A stretch of DNA of 64,000 nucleotides from Faucicola osloensis_D. Its GTDB lineage: Bacteria > Pseudomonadota > Gammaproteobacteria > Pseudomonadales > Moraxellaceae. Below are positions 1-9,700 of this stretch, piece after piece. Made by a program: the position numbers and the translations under genes. How positions within the stretch are numbered: the stretch's first letter is position 1; every line of letters starts with the position of its first letter. A model generated the notes under the pieces. The model ran no database searches, was not told the DNA's origin, and saw only the letters and a program-made list of their open reading frames with translations. The stretch lies in NCBI GenBank assembly GCA_020041925.1, contig CP083409.1, one strand, 5' to 3'.

Positions 1-105
1 GGGCTGATATAGCTGAATCTGAACAACTTTATCCAGTGCTTTACAGCTTGGACAAGCCACCCCTGCCAAAAATTGACGTTTGGGGCGATTGGATTGATAT
101 CTCAT
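1..105 (-). CDS. yheV: YheV-family putative zinc-ribbon protein (partial, C-terminus off the left edge)
   Basis: The minus strand opens with ATG at 105 and reads 35 codons without a stop to the window edge. The peptide begins MRYQSNRPKRQFLAGVACP and continues SCKALDKVV. A short basic N-terminus, a G-V/A-x-CPxC knuckle and a following helix match the YheV (DUF2387) family of about 65-residue putative metal-binding proteins; the second Cys pair would lie outside the window. A purine-rich AAGAAG stretch sits just upstream of the ATG. It lies upstream of prlC on the same strand; the same pairing occurs in Pseudomonas (family knowledge). Function is unknown. Confidence 0.7.
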   Translation of the reverse strand, partial: MRYQSNRPKRQFLAGVACPSCKALDKVVQIQLYQP

Positions 106-144
106 AGTTTCTTCTTTTTACTAGTCTGTATTTTGACAACCGTG

Positions 145-2355
145 TTACCAAGCTTGGGTATTGGCGTTATCAGTGTCATCGCTCAGCAGTTCATTATAGC
201 TGCTGGTTAAAAATCCCGAGTGACGTAACAGCGCATCAATACGGGCCTCACGACCGCGAAATGCCTCAAAATTGGCTTTTGCAGATTGGCTACCGCCTTT
301 GGCTAAAATGTTATCACGGAAGGATTTGCCAGCGTTTTTATCAAAAATACTGGTCTCTTCAAACTTACTAAACGCATCGGCTGACAACAGTTCTGCCCAT
401 TTGTAAGAATAATACCCTGCCGCATAGCCCCCTGCGAAAATATGGCTAAAACCATTGGCAAAACGGTTATAACTGGCGGTCGGCATGATCGACACATCGG
501 CACGCACGCTGTCGAGTAACGCCAATAACTGTGGATAGTCGGGGGCTGGGATTTTGGCATGCAATAACAAATCAAATAGCGCAAACTCTAGCTGGCGCAG
601 TGTTTGCATGCCGCTTTGGAAATTTTTGGCAGCGAGCATACTTTGTAGCATGCTCTCTGGCAACGTTTCACCGGTATCGACATGACGGCTGATTAATGCA
701 ATCCCTTCAGGGTGCCATGCCCAGTTTTCCATAAACTGACTGGGTAGCTCAACTGCATCCCACTCGACGCCATTCACGCCTGCCACATCGCCAACATTCA
801 CTTCAGTAAGCAGATGATGCAGCCCATGTCCAAACTCATGAAAGAGGGTTAATACTTCATCATGGGTTAATAAGCTAGGTTTGCCGCGCTGTGTACCCGT
901 TGGCGCAGGGCTAAAATTTGCCACCATAAAACAAACAGGTAACTGCTGATAACCGCTATCATCATGTTGATAACGCGCTTGAAAGCCACTCATCCATGCG
1001 CCACCGCGTTTGCCAGGACGGGCATATAAATCAAAATAAAAACCACCGATAAGCTGCTGATGTTCATCAAAAACTTGATAAAAACGCACGTCATCATGCC
1101 AGCGCTGCGTGCTTGCAGTTTTATCTTCAATCTGAATGCCATACAGTTTTTGCACAATCTCAAATAAGCCTGCGATGACTGTCGGCACTGGGAAGTACGG
1201 ACGCACTTGTTCTTGCGATAGATTAAACTGACGTTGTTTGACTTTCTCTGCCAGATACGCCGTATCCCAAGGTCGCACCTCATCGCCCTCATCACCAATG
1301 CCAAACGCCAAACCTTCAACTTGCAGTTGTTTTAAATCATGCATGGCAAAGGGTCGTGCTTTGTCTGCCAAATCCCGTAAAAACTGCTCTACGGTGTCGA
1401 CATTGTCCGCCATTTTAGTGGCAAGCGATAATTCAGCAAAATTATCATAGCCCAATAATTGGGCTTTTTGTGCGCGTTTTGCCAAGATATCCGCCATGAT
1501 ATCGGCATTATTAAATTCTGGCTGCGCTGACAATTCAGAGGCGCGAGTGACATACGCACGATATAAGGTTTCGCGTAACTCGCGGTCATCGGCATAGGTC
1601 ATCACCGCAAGATAAACTGGGATATCAAGTGTCGCGACATAAGGCGTTGCCAATACTTGCTCAGGGAATTTTTCTGTGTATCGGTTACCCGCATCTGCAA
1701 GCATGGCAAGCGCAGATTCAGGCAGTCCTGCCAATTGCGATTCGCTTAACGGTAAAAAGTAGCTTTGGGTAGCATCGAGCACGTTATCGGAGAATTTAGC
1801 CGATAGCGTAGATAACTCGCTGGCAAGGGTGACAAATTGCTGTTTTTGCGCCTCCGCTAAACCCACACCGGATAAGTCAAAACTTTGTAGCGCCAAGGTC
1901 AACGAGCGTTGTCTCGCAGGCTCTAAACGCTCAAAAAATGACTCATCGCTCACCACACGCTGATAGCGTTGATACAGCGGGAGATGTTGACCAACCGCCG
2001 TGCCGTAAGCAGAAAGCGCAGGCAGTAATGCATGATGCAGCGCACGGATTGGCTCATCACTAACCACGCTATTTAAGTGCGATAGTAAGCCCCAACTGCG
2101 GTCTAATGCCAAATTCACATGGTCAAAGGCGATAATATCATTGAGCGCTTGTTGGCTGCTGAGTTTTGTATCGTTAACTTGGCTATTAGCTTGCCCAGCT
2201 TTGTTATCGAGGTCAGCTTCATCATCGAGCATAGTCAAAAACGCATGTCCATTCGCCAACGCCTCATCGATTGCCGTTTTGAGTCGCTCAAGCGCTAATT
2301 GATTAAATTCAACAAGGTGCAAATTTTTTTTCGGATTTTCTACATCGTTGGTCAT
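145..2355 (-). CDS. prlC: oligopeptidase A (M3 family zinc metallopeptidase)
   Basis: Cytosolic zinc endopeptidase that degrades short peptides, including cleaved signal peptides. The M3 active site HEFGH is at about residues 506-510, followed by GLHHLL; the C-terminal half has the family's conserved tract around FSHIFAGGYAAGYYSY. I start at ATG 2355 (MTNDVENPKK), giving 736 residues, because GGAAAA lies about 7 nt upstream. The frame is open to 2523, and an ATG at 2382 (MSDRKLENS) is possible, but neither has a visible ribosome site. E. coli OpdA is about 680 residues; the excess is mostly an Asp/Gln/Asn-rich stretch at about residues 38-60. It is 39 bp downstream of the yheV start. Confidence 0.93.
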   Translation of the reverse strand: MTNDVENPKKNLHLVEFNQLALERLKTAIDEALANGHAFLTMLDDEADLDNKAGQANSQVNDTKLSSQQALNDIIAFDHVNLALDRSWGLLSHLNSVVSDEPIRALHHALLPALSAYGTAVGQHLPLYQRYQRVVSDESFFERLEPARQRSLTLALQSFDLSGVGLAEAQKQQFVTLASELSTLSAKFSDNVLDATQSYFLPLSESQLAGLPESALAMLADAGNRYTEKFPEQVLATPYVATLDIPVYLAVMTYADDRELRETLYRAYVTRASELSAQPEFNNADIMADILAKRAQKAQLLGYDNFAELSLATKMADNVDTVEQFLRDLADKARPFAMHDLKQLQVEGLAFGIGDEGDEVRPWDTAYLAEKVKQRQFNLSQEQVRPYFPVPTVIAGLFEIVQKLYGIQIEDKTASTQRWHDDVRFYQVFDEHQQLIGGFYFDLYARPGKRGGAWMSGFQARYQHDDSGYQQLPVCFMVANFSPAPTGTQRGKPSLLTHDEVLTLFHEFGHGLHHLLTEVNVGDVAGVNGVEWDAVELPSQFMENWAWHPEGIALISRHVDTGETLPESMLQSMLAAKNFQSGMQTLRQLEFALFDLLLHAKIPAPDYPQLLALLDSVRADVSIMPTASYNRFANGFSHIFAGGYAAGYYSYKWAELLSADAFSKFEETSIFDKNAGKSFRDNILAKGGSQSAKANFEAFRGREARIDALLRHSGFLTSSYNELLSDDTDNANTQAW

Positions 2356-2595
2356 ACTGTTTTCCAATTTTCTATCGCTCATTGATGATTGAGAGTAAAA
2401 GTCGTCATTGCCCAAAATTTTAGCATAAAAACCGCAATGCTTGGCAAAGCTACCCCATTTTACTACATAGGTTTGCGACATACGTTTGCGACATAAATGT
2501 CGACAACCATTATATTGTGACAATTTTTTGTCAAAACAAGCCAGCAGTACAATTTCACGTTAAAATAATGCCATGTTTATCACTGTGATTTTATT

Positions 2596-3441
2596 ATGCG
2601 CTCACTAAGACCTAAAAAAATAACACCTAACCCAGTATCATCTAACGAAATAGTGTCTAACCAAGTATCAGGCGCCCAACAACCAAAAAACAGCCTAATC
2701 ATCACCAGTTATAACATCCATAAAGGCATGTCACCCCTCAATCGTTTTGTCAAAATGGAAGGCATCGCTGCTGCCCTTAACAAAGTGCAATCTGATATTA
2801 TCTGTTTGCAGGAAGTCCAAGGTCAAAATCTCAAACGCGTGGTGAAATACAATGAATTTCCCGACCAGTCCCAACATGAATGGTTTGGCGAGTATCTACA
2901 GCTTGAAAACAGCTATGGCAAAAACGTCGAATATAACCACGGTCATCATGGCAATGCGGTATTAAGTCGCCATCCGCTCGACCCCAAACACAATGTCAAT
3001 ATTACAGTTAGCCGCCTTGAGCAGCGTGGTGTGTTGCACTGCGAAATTCAGCCCATAGGCTGGCACACGCCCATTATCGTGCTTTGTGCGCATCTAAACT
3101 TAAGGGAAAATGACCGTGAAAAACAGTATGAGGTGATAAGCCAGTATATCAATAACGAAATCGACCAATCCACGCCGCTGATATTGGCAGGCGACTTCAA
3201 TGACTGGAAAAAATTATCCTGTCAAAAACTTGGCTGTGACCTTAATTTACAAGAAGCTGTGCTGACCCACCATGGCAAATTACTACCCACCTTCCCTGCC
3301 AAGCTCCCGGTATTAAGCCTTGACCGTATCTATGTGCGTAACCTACAAGTACACCGTGCTTGGGTGCATAAGGGACAACCTTGGTGCAATCTCTCTGACC
3401 ATTTGCCGGTTAGTGCAGAAGTCAGTCTACTGCCAGATTAA
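2596..3441 (+). CDS. endonuclease/exonuclease/phosphatase (EEP) family protein
   Basis: 281 residues with the EEP fold signatures in order: a strand ending in Asn40 with IHKG, LQEVQ with the metal-binding Glu at 73, AGDFNDW near 198, LDRIYV near 255, and the catalytic SDHLPV near 270. These define a Mg-dependent phosphodiesterase or phosphatase of the YbhP/ElsH-like type; the substrate cannot be told from sequence. The first 30 residues are polar and repetitive (three SNxVS-like units) and could be a linker, so a later start is possible. No strong ribosome site precedes ATG 2596. It stands alone on the + strand, divergent from prlC. Confidence 0.8.
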   Translation: MRSLRPKKITPNPVSSNEIVSNQVSGAQQPKNSLIITSYNIHKGMSPLNRFVKMEGIAAALNKVQSDIICLQEVQGQNLKRVVKYNEFPDQSQHEWFGEYLQLENSYGKNVEYNHGHHGNAVLSRHPLDPKHNVNITVSRLEQRGVLHCEIQPIGWHTPIIVLCAHLNLRENDREKQYEVISQYINNEIDQSTPLILAGDFNDWKKLSCQKLGCDLNLQEAVLTHHGKLLPTFPAKLPVLSLDRIYVRNLQVHRAWVHKGQPWCNLSDHLPVSAEVSLLPD

Positions 3442-3615
3442 AGATTAACAGATTAAACTTGCATGATTTTTGCACAAAGGTAGCCTACCAATTTTTATAG
3501 ACATGACTGTCAATTTTTGTCCTAGCGAAACCCGATTTGACGTTTTAAGCCACAGGCTTTAGACGTCAGACTTTAGACATCGGTTAGCTAAATTGACGCT
3601 ACACTGGAAATCCCC

Positions 3616-3888
3616 ATGCAACCAAAATTACTCATTATTTTTGCGATATTAGGCATCACCGCACTCGCTATTTTTAACCTAATATCATCACATCGTACCC
3701 AGCAAGTCATTGCGTCAAACCAAGCCAATAGTAGTACCGCCTCGGCGCCCTTAGCCATAGCATCAAACGATACTTCATCGATTGGCGAGCAGCCCAAACA
3801 AGTGCTTGATAAGGCAACAGCAGATTTGAATCAAGCCGCCCAAACCTCATCCAATAATTTGGCGAGCGCAGAAAAAACCACGCAATAA
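3616..3888 (+). CDS. small single-pass membrane protein, function unknown
   Basis: 90 residues. Residues 4-24 are a hydrophobic helix (KLLIIFAILGITALAIFNL) followed by a polar Ser/Ala/Asn/Gln-rich tail rich in low-complexity sequence, as in a periplasmic or surface-exposed tail behind an N-terminal anchor. GGAAAT lies about 7 nt upstream of the ATG. I do not recognise a family. A 69-residue open frame on the opposite strand overlaps it but has no coding character. The rnr terminator at 4019-4049 can also serve this gene. Confidence 0.5.
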   Translation: MQPKLLIIFAILGITALAIFNLISSHRTQQVIASNQANSSTASAPLAIASNDTSSIGEQPKQVLDKATADLNQAAQTSSNNLASAEKTTQ

Positions 3889-4018
3889 TAAGTTGGCGTA
3901 ATTGATTGTAGCACCGCCAAGCAACACTGGTTGAAGGGCATCAAGTGGCTAATATTAAATATCTAAGATTAAGTAGTCAAAGACGTTTTTTGTTCTAGCA
4001 GGTATTTGTCTCAACGAT

Positions 4019-4049
4019 AAAAAAGGGCAAATTGTATTGCCCTTTTTTT
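4019..4049. terminator. bidirectional rho-independent terminator, rnr / small membrane protein
   Basis: A perfect 12-bp stem (AAAAAAGGGCAA pairing with TTGCCCTTTTTT) around a 6-nt loop, with T runs on both strands. It sits 3 bp from the rnr stop codon and about 130 bp beyond the + strand gene. Confidence 0.85.
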
Positions 4050-4051
4050 CA

Positions 4052-6391
4052 TTAACGAGATTTGCTGCGCGCGTTATTTTTATTTTTAGCGCTTTTTGTT
4101 TTCCTGGCGCTCTCATTTGGCTTAGATGGCGCGTTGAGATTAGAGACCGCTTGCGATTGACCGCGACTTTTGCCTTTACCGCGATTATTAAATGACGATT
4201 TTTCCAGCTGTGCCACCAAATCAAAATCAATCTGCTGGGTCTCCATATTGACGGCAGCGACTTTGACACGGATTTTATCACCGAGTCCAAACACTAGTCC
4301 TGATTTTTCACCGAATAACTGCTGCGCCTTGTCATCATATACAAAGTAATCCTCGCCCAAATGCGAGATATGAATCAAGCCATCAATGAATAAATCGGTA
4401 AGCGTCACAAACAAGCCAAAATTGGTCACTGTGGTAACCACGGCATCAAACGCCTCACCGATATGGTCTTTCATATAATGCGCTTTGAGCCACTGCTCAA
4501 CAAAACGGCTGGCTTCATCGGCACGGCGCTCTGTCATTGAGGTCTGTTCACCCGCATCTTCTAGTGACCAATCTGGCAGCGGCGCTTTTTTGCCCGTCAC
4601 TTTGGCTTTGATGGCACGGTGTAGCATCAAGTCGGGGTAACGACGAATCGGTGAGGTAAAGTGGCTATATTCCTCATACGCCAGCCCAAAGTGTCCGATA
4701 TTGGTCGGTGCATAGTTGGCTTGCTGCATGGAGCGCAGTAGCACGCTATGAATACTAATCGCATCAGGGCGCTCTCGTGTCGCTTCAATGATACGCTGAT
4801 AATCTGCCTGTGTCGGGTTTTCTTCAGGAAATGACAAACCAAAATGCTTCACAAAGTCACTGACGCGAGCGGCTTTTTCCGCCTCTGGGGTATCATGATT
4901 GCGATACAAAACCGGCAATTCATGCTTGAGCGAAAATTCAGCCGCACAGGTATTGGCAAGTAGCATCATCTCTTCGATGAGCTTATGCGAGTCACCCCGC
5001 GTCCGTGCCACAATGGCGCTGATTTTGCCTGCTTCGTCAAATTTGATATAAGTCTCTTGGGTTTCAAATTCCATCGCATGGCGCTGTTCGCGTTTGACCA
5101 ATAGCACTTTGTACAAATCATACAGCACATCGATTGATTTTTTGACCGCTTTATTACCGGTGATAGTGACAGGCACTTCGGCTTTTGGCGTTTCCCCTTG
5201 CGCTTGGGCAAAATAATCATTGACTTGGTTATAAGTCAATCGCGCTTGAGAGTGCATCACGCTTGGATAAAACTCATAGCTAGTCACGTTGCCGCTACGC
5301 GATAGTATGATATCGGCTACCATACACAAGCGGTCAACACTTGGGTTTAAAGAGCAAAGCCCGTTGGAGAGTTTTTCAGGTAGCATCGGCACCACAAAAT
5401 GCGGGAAATACACCGATGTACCACGCTCATAGGCTTCTTGGTCAAGTACTGAGTTGGCAGTCACATAATGACTGACATCAGCAATCGCGACGACCAAGCG
5501 ATAGCCACCGCCGCGACGTTTTTCGGCATAGACAGCATCATCAAAGTCGCGTGAGTCTTCGCCATCAATGGTGACTAGTGGCAAGGCACGTAAGTCGATA
5601 CGGTCTTGATAGTCTTTTTGTGTCGGCTCTTTGTAGGCATCGACTTGCTGCATGACGTTTGGGCTAAACTCATGGGGAATATCGTAATTTAGCAGCGTGG
5701 TTTTGATAATCAATTCACGCTCGTTATCATCGACCAAGCTTTCAGTAATTTTCCCCGTCGCGTATTCATGTTGGGTGGGATAGTCGATGATATCGACTTT
5801 AACGGGGTCACCCATTTTAAGTTGTAGCGCTTCGACGTTTTCTTCCGTCACCGTAATCGGTTGATGATTATTTGGGCTAATGAGTTCTACAAAGTAACCA
5901 TCGTCATCCTTTGCAAGTTTACCGATATATTGTAGCTGGGCATGAGATACCACTGACAACACACGACCCATCATACGACCACGGTTGTCGGTACTAGTAG
6001 CGATGGCTTTTACTTTATCGCCATGAAATACCCAGCGCATTTCAGTTTCATTCAAAAATAAATCCGGCATATCGTCAAGCACGACAAAGCCAAAGCCTTT
6101 GGCATGGGCAGCGACCACGCCAGTCACGGCATCTTTCTCAGTCAATGGGCGATAAATATAAGGATTGCCACCGTCGGCATCACGGCTTAATTGTCCATCA
6201 CGCAGCATGGCTTTTAAACGGTTGCCCAGTGCGTCGTACTCGTCATCATCTAAATCAAAAATCGTCGCAAGCTCGTGTTGGGTAGCTTGTCCGCGCTCAA
6301 GTAGGGTTTGCAAAATCAGTACACGGCTTGGAATCGGGTTGTCATAGTTGGCTGCTTCAACAGCGGCATTGGGGTCTTGCCAATTTTTCAT
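4052..6391 (-). CDS. rnr: ribonuclease R (3'-5' exoribonuclease, RNB family)
   Basis: Processive 3'-5' exoribonuclease acting on structured RNA in mRNA decay and rRNA quality control. An N-terminal winged-helix region begins near NPIPSRVLIL, as in E. coli RNase R. Two cold-shock domains follow, then the RNB domain with DGEDSRDFDD at about residues 276-285, an S1 domain (FDAVVTTVTNFGLFVTL) near 660 and a Lys/Arg/Ser-rich tail. I use ATG 6391 (MKNWQDPNAA, 779 residues); the frame opens eight codons earlier at 6415, and neither start has a clear ribosome site. It is a single-gene unit ended by the hairpin at 4019-4049. Confidence 0.95.
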   Translation of the reverse strand: MKNWQDPNAAVEAANYDNPIPSRVLILQTLLERGQATQHELATIFDLDDDEYDALGNRLKAMLRDGQLSRDADGGNPYIYRPLTEKDAVTGVVAAHAKGFGFVVLDDMPDLFLNETEMRWVFHGDKVKAIATSTDNRGRMMGRVLSVVSHAQLQYIGKLAKDDDGYFVELISPNNHQPITVTEENVEALQLKMGDPVKVDIIDYPTQHEYATGKITESLVDDNERELIIKTTLLNYDIPHEFSPNVMQQVDAYKEPTQKDYQDRIDLRALPLVTIDGEDSRDFDDAVYAEKRRGGGYRLVVAIADVSHYVTANSVLDQEAYERGTSVYFPHFVVPMLPEKLSNGLCSLNPSVDRLCMVADIILSRSGNVTSYEFYPSVMHSQARLTYNQVNDYFAQAQGETPKAEVPVTITGNKAVKKSIDVLYDLYKVLLVKREQRHAMEFETQETYIKFDEAGKISAIVARTRGDSHKLIEEMMLLANTCAAEFSLKHELPVLYRNHDTPEAEKAARVSDFVKHFGLSFPEENPTQADYQRIIEATRERPDAISIHSVLLRSMQQANYAPTNIGHFGLAYEEYSHFTSPIRRYPDLMLHRAIKAKVTGKKAPLPDWSLEDAGEQTSMTERRADEASRFVEQWLKAHYMKDHIGEAFDAVVTTVTNFGLFVTLTDLFIDGLIHISHLGEDYFVYDDKAQQLFGEKSGLVFGLGDKIRVKVAAVNMETQQIDFDLVAQLEKSSFNNRGKGKSRGQSQAVSNLNAPSKPNESARKTKSAKNKNNARSKSR

Positions 6392-6786
6392 ATTGTTGTC
6401 GTCTTTTCTTATCATTTAAAATTTGTCATTTAAACTTTGTCATGCAAATTATTTTATCACCTTCGTTAAATGCTAGGGAAAGTATTATCCATCATAGCGA
6501 TAAAATCATGTTAAAATTTTGTTCTTTAGCTTAGCTTTAGTTTAGGCTTTAGCTCAGCTTAGGTTGATTTAGGCTTTATTGCATTGTATATGGGTGCGTT
6601 GCAAGCGTTTTTAAATGGTTGGTTTTAATAATGGTTCATTTCAAGTTTTAATTTAAGTTTTAATATAGCTGGCTTCGATAGCGAAAATACAGTTGGCTTC
6701 GGTAATGAGTATTCAATGGCTAACGGTGAATCACCACAGCTATATAGAGCGACATAGATTGGTCAAAAAATAACAAAGGGGAACCC
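6392..6786. other. intergenic region between rnr and rlmH
   Basis: About 395 bp without a gene on either strand. It is A/T-rich and holds degenerate short repeats of the type TTTAGGCTTTAGCTCAGC around 6525-6580 and two related GCTGGCTTCG/GTTGGCTTCG units near 6668 and 6691. It must contain the divergent promoters of rnr and rlmH, but I cannot place them with confidence. No RNA gene was recognised. Confidence 0.6.
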
Positions 6787-7293
6787 ATGAAATCAAGAAT
6801 TTTAGCCGTTGGACAAAAAATGCCAGCTTGGGTGCAGACGGGATTTGACGACTATTATAAACGTATTCAACCCATGCTCAGCACCGAAATCGTTGAAATC
6901 CCCGCCTGTAAACGTACCAAAAACCCCTCGCCTGCCGAACTTGAAAAATATGCCATAACCGAAGGCGGGCTAATTTTGCAAGCGCACCAAGCCAAAAATT
7001 CAGCAGGCAAACGCGAACAACTGATTTGCCTAGACGTCCGCGGTAAGAATCTATCAACCGAAGATTTAGCGGCTAAAGTTAGCGAAGCCATGCAGCTAGG
7101 TGATGATATGGCGTTTGTAATTGGAGGTGCTGATGGCATTTCAAAAGAGGTATTAGCCCATGCGACATTCAAATGGTCGCTGTCCAATCTTACCTTGCCG
7201 CATCCGCTCGTACGTGTGCTACTGATGGAGCAGCTGTACCGCGCTATGACCATTATCCATCATCATCCGTATCATCGCGGTGATTATTTTTAA
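6787..7293 (+). CDS. rlmH: 23S rRNA (pseudouridine1915-N3)-methyltransferase
   Basis: SPOUT-class, SAM-dependent enzyme that methylates pseudouridine 1915 of helix 69 in the 70S ribosome. The protein is 168 residues (E. coli 155) and carries the family's knotted C-terminal half: FVIGGADGIS near residue 115, then LSNLTLPHPLVRVLLMEQLYRA and the diagnostic end HHHPYHRGDYF. AAGGGGAACCC lies directly before the ATG, a strong ribosome site. In enterobacteria rlmH follows rsfS; here it stands alone. Confidence 0.95.
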   Translation: MKSRILAVGQKMPAWVQTGFDDYYKRIQPMLSTEIVEIPACKRTKNPSPAELEKYAITEGGLILQAHQAKNSAGKREQLICLDVRGKNLSTEDLAAKVSEAMQLGDDMAFVIGGADGISKEVLAHATFKWSLSNLTLPHPLVRVLLMEQLYRAMTIIHHHPYHRGDYF

Positions 7294-7451
7294 GTTTTTC
7301 CAGTTAACCTGTTATATCTGATTATGTATGAAATCGCTAACATGGCTTGTTTTTGCGAATTTTTCCCTTATTTAACCTATTAATCCTTTTTAGTTAATTC
7401 CTTATTAATTCGTTATCATTTCTATTTATCACTGCAACTTTAAGAAAATTG

Positions 7452-8276
7452 ATGGAAAAAACCGAAAAACAACCAATCAGCCTGCAGCCATTTTTACCCA
7501 AAACACCGTACCAACTTTATACCTTGCCCAGTTTGTTTATCTCACATGGGGCGCCGACGATTGCTATCGAAAACAACCGTACTACCCAAGCGCTGAATAA
7601 ATTTGGACAAAATCTGCCAAAACCGCGCTTGATTATCATCATCTCTGCGCATTGGCAAAGCCAGCATCTAGAAATCAATGGCAATGCGGCCCCCGCTACT
7701 TGGCATGATTTTAGCGGCTTTCAAAAAGCGCTTTATACAATCGATTATCCTGTCAAAGGCGACACCTTGATTGCTGAGCAGCTGGCACAGCAGTTGCAGG
7801 CTTTGTGCGTTAGCACCTCCGTCAATCGACTGCGTCCTTTTGACCATGGGGTATGGTCGCCGCTGGTGCATTTGTATCCGCAGGCCGATGTGCCGATTGT
7901 GCAGCTTTCGCTGCCGCAGCATTTTGATAGTTATGCGTGTTTTCAGCTGGGGGCTTTATTGGCGCCGCTGCGAGCAGAGCAAGTATTAATCATCGGCTCT
8001 GGCAGTGTCACCCATAATTTGGCGCAGGTACAGTTTGATAGTGGTGAGGTGGATGCTGAGGCACGTGAATTTAAATATTGGTTGATTCATCAACTCAAAC
8101 AACATATGCCAACGGCTTTAGATTGGCGGTCACATCCATTTGCCCATCACAATCACCCCACCCCTGAACATTTATTGCCGTTATTTTTTGCGGCAGGCGC
8201 AGGCACAAAGATGAGTATCGTGCATGAAAGTTTTGCCCATTTTAGTTTGGGTATGGATGTGTATCGGTTTGACTAA
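7452..8276 (+). CDS. ygiD: 4,5-DOPA-extradiol-dioxygenase-like protein (LigB superfamily, YgiD type)
   Basis: 274 residues of the class III extradiol dioxygenase (LigB) fold. Visible signatures are LFISHGAP near residue 28 (metal-binding His), SAHWQ near 68, RPFDHGVWSPL near 126, GSGSVTHNL near 183 and a late HPTPEHLLPLF with a further His. These match bacterial YgiD-like proteins, which open catechols such as DOPA in vitro; the physiological substrate is unknown. The ATG at 7452 is preferred to the in-frame TTG just before it. It converges on the exporter gene with 3 bp between stop codons. Confidence 0.85.
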   Translation: MEKTEKQPISLQPFLPKTPYQLYTLPSLFISHGAPTIAIENNRTTQALNKFGQNLPKPRLIIIISAHWQSQHLEINGNAAPATWHDFSGFQKALYTIDYPVKGDTLIAEQLAQQLQALCVSTSVNRLRPFDHGVWSPLVHLYPQADVPIVQLSLPQHFDSYACFQLGALLAPLRAEQVLIIGSGSVTHNLAQVQFDSGEVDAEAREFKYWLIHQLKQHMPTALDWRSHPFAHHNHPTPEHLLPLFFAAGAGTKMSIVHESFAHFSLGMDVYRFD

Positions 8277-8279
8277 TCC

Positions 8280-9521
8280 TTAGTCCACATCCGCCACATC
8301 GAGGTTTTTATCGATTTGAAATACCAAAAATGCGCCGATAGTCATGAGCATAAACATGGTAATACCTAGCTTGGCAACCGGATTAAAGGGCAGGATATTT
8401 AATACTAATCCGCCAAAAATACCGACGACAAAGTTGAGTGAGCCTTGCAAGGCACTCGCCATGCCAGCGCGGCGTTTTTGAAATGCCAAAGCAATGGCAC
8501 CTGAATTGGGCTGAGTGAGTCCTAACCCTGCAATACAACAAAAAATACTGGCGAGCACCAACGGTAGCCAAGCTTGCGTGCCAAAAACCAAACCTAGCAG
8601 CATCAAACACTCTGCCGCGATTACTTGTATTACCGCCCCAAATCGCAGCAAGCTGACTAGACGATAACGGTTCACCAGCCATTGGTTGACCTGTGTCAAC
8701 CCAATAAAACCTGCCGCATTCATGCCAAAAATCCAACTAAAATGCTGCGGCGTGACCCCATACCCTTCCATAATTAGCTCAGGTGCCGCGCTGATATACA
8801 CAAACATCGAACCCATCAGCAGCCCTGCGCCAATCGCAGGATAATTAAATTGGGTATCTTTGAGCAAATCCCAGTATTGGCTGAGCACGTCATTCATCGG
8901 ACGGTTGTTGCGAAACTCATCGGTCAAGGTTTCATGCAAAAACAGCCGGGTCAGCACGATATTTAAAATACCAAACCCCGCCAAAAACCAAAAAATCACC
9001 CGCCAACTGGCGACTTTTAACAGCAACGACCCCAAGCTTGGTGCCAAAATCGGCGCAATCCCCATCACTAAGACCATCAGCGAAAATGCCTTTGCCATTT
9101 GCTTGGGATGCAAGCGGTCACGAATCATCGCCCGCGACACCACTGTTCCCACACATGCGCCCAACGCCTGTAGCGTTCGTGAGACAAACAACACGTATTC
9201 ATTGGTGGTCGTGGCACACATCACCGAAGCAATCACATACAGTACCATGCCCACATACAAGGGCTTGATGCGCCCAATCCGATCCGAAATCGGCCCATAA
9301 AACAACTGCCCGACCACCAATCCCACAAAATAAGCAGGCACCGAATTGGACATAAAAGCCGTTGCTACGCCAAAATCTTGTGCCATACTGGGCAAGGCCG
9401 GCAAATACATATCAATCGATAGCGGACCGATAGCAATAATCAACCCCAAAATTATAATCCAAACTGTCGGATAGTCTAAGTCGTGCGATGGTTGGGGGTG
9501 CGGTGTTGGCGGTAGGTTCAT
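8280..9521 (-). CDS. Bcr/CflA-type multidrug efflux MFS transporter
   Basis: 413 residues with about twelve hydrophobic segments. DMYLPALPSMAQDF at the first helix and GPISDRIGRIKPL in the loop between helices 2 and 3 (MFS motif A) are typical of the Bcr/CflA subfamily, which exports bicyclomycin, chloramphenicol-type drugs or dipeptides using the proton gradient. FSLMVLVMGIAPILAPSLG matches the antiporter motif C in helix 5. ATG 9521 is chosen over an upstream in-frame TTG at 9551; neither has a strong ribosome site. Substrate range cannot be read from the sequence. Confidence 0.9.
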   Translation of the reverse strand: MNLPPTPHPQPSHDLDYPTVWIIILGLIIAIGPLSIDMYLPALPSMAQDFGVATAFMSNSVPAYFVGLVVGQLFYGPISDRIGRIKPLYVGMVLYVIASVMCATTTNEYVLFVSRTLQALGACVGTVVSRAMIRDRLHPKQMAKAFSLMVLVMGIAPILAPSLGSLLLKVASWRVIFWFLAGFGILNIVLTRLFLHETLTDEFRNNRPMNDVLSQYWDLLKDTQFNYPAIGAGLLMGSMFVYISAAPELIMEGYGVTPQHFSWIFGMNAAGFIGLTQVNQWLVNRYRLVSLLRFGAVIQVIAAECLMLLGLVFGTQAWLPLVLASIFCCIAGLGLTQPNSGAIALAFQKRRAGMASALQGSLNFVVGIFGGLVLNILPFNPVAKLGITMFMLMTIGAFLVFQIDKNLDVADVD

Positions 9522-9654
9522 AGTGATCAATTTAAATAAAAAAGCAGGCAAAAATTATAAGTCGGCTATTATAAACAAATTTTCCTAAAATATTTTTCGT
9601 TATCGTTTAGTTTATGTGAGCAATCAACCATGCAGATTGGCTAAAACACAGCAC

Positions 9655-9682
9655 AAAAAAGGCAGCCTTTGCTACCTTTTTT
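9655..9682 (-). terminator. rho-independent terminator of psd
   Basis: Read on the minus strand, AAAAAAGGTAGC pairs with GCTGCCTTTTTT (one U-G wobble) around a 4-nt loop and ends in a run of T. It lies 19 bp past the psd stop codon. The + strand version has a mismatch in the stem, so the minus direction is favoured. Confidence 0.8.
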
Positions 9683-9700
9683 AGCGAATAACTTGACAGC

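Noticed and set aside
8860..9300. 146-codon open frame on the + strand inside the MFS exporter
   Set aside because: Antisense shadow of a well-conserved transporter; its composition follows the reverse complement of membrane codons.
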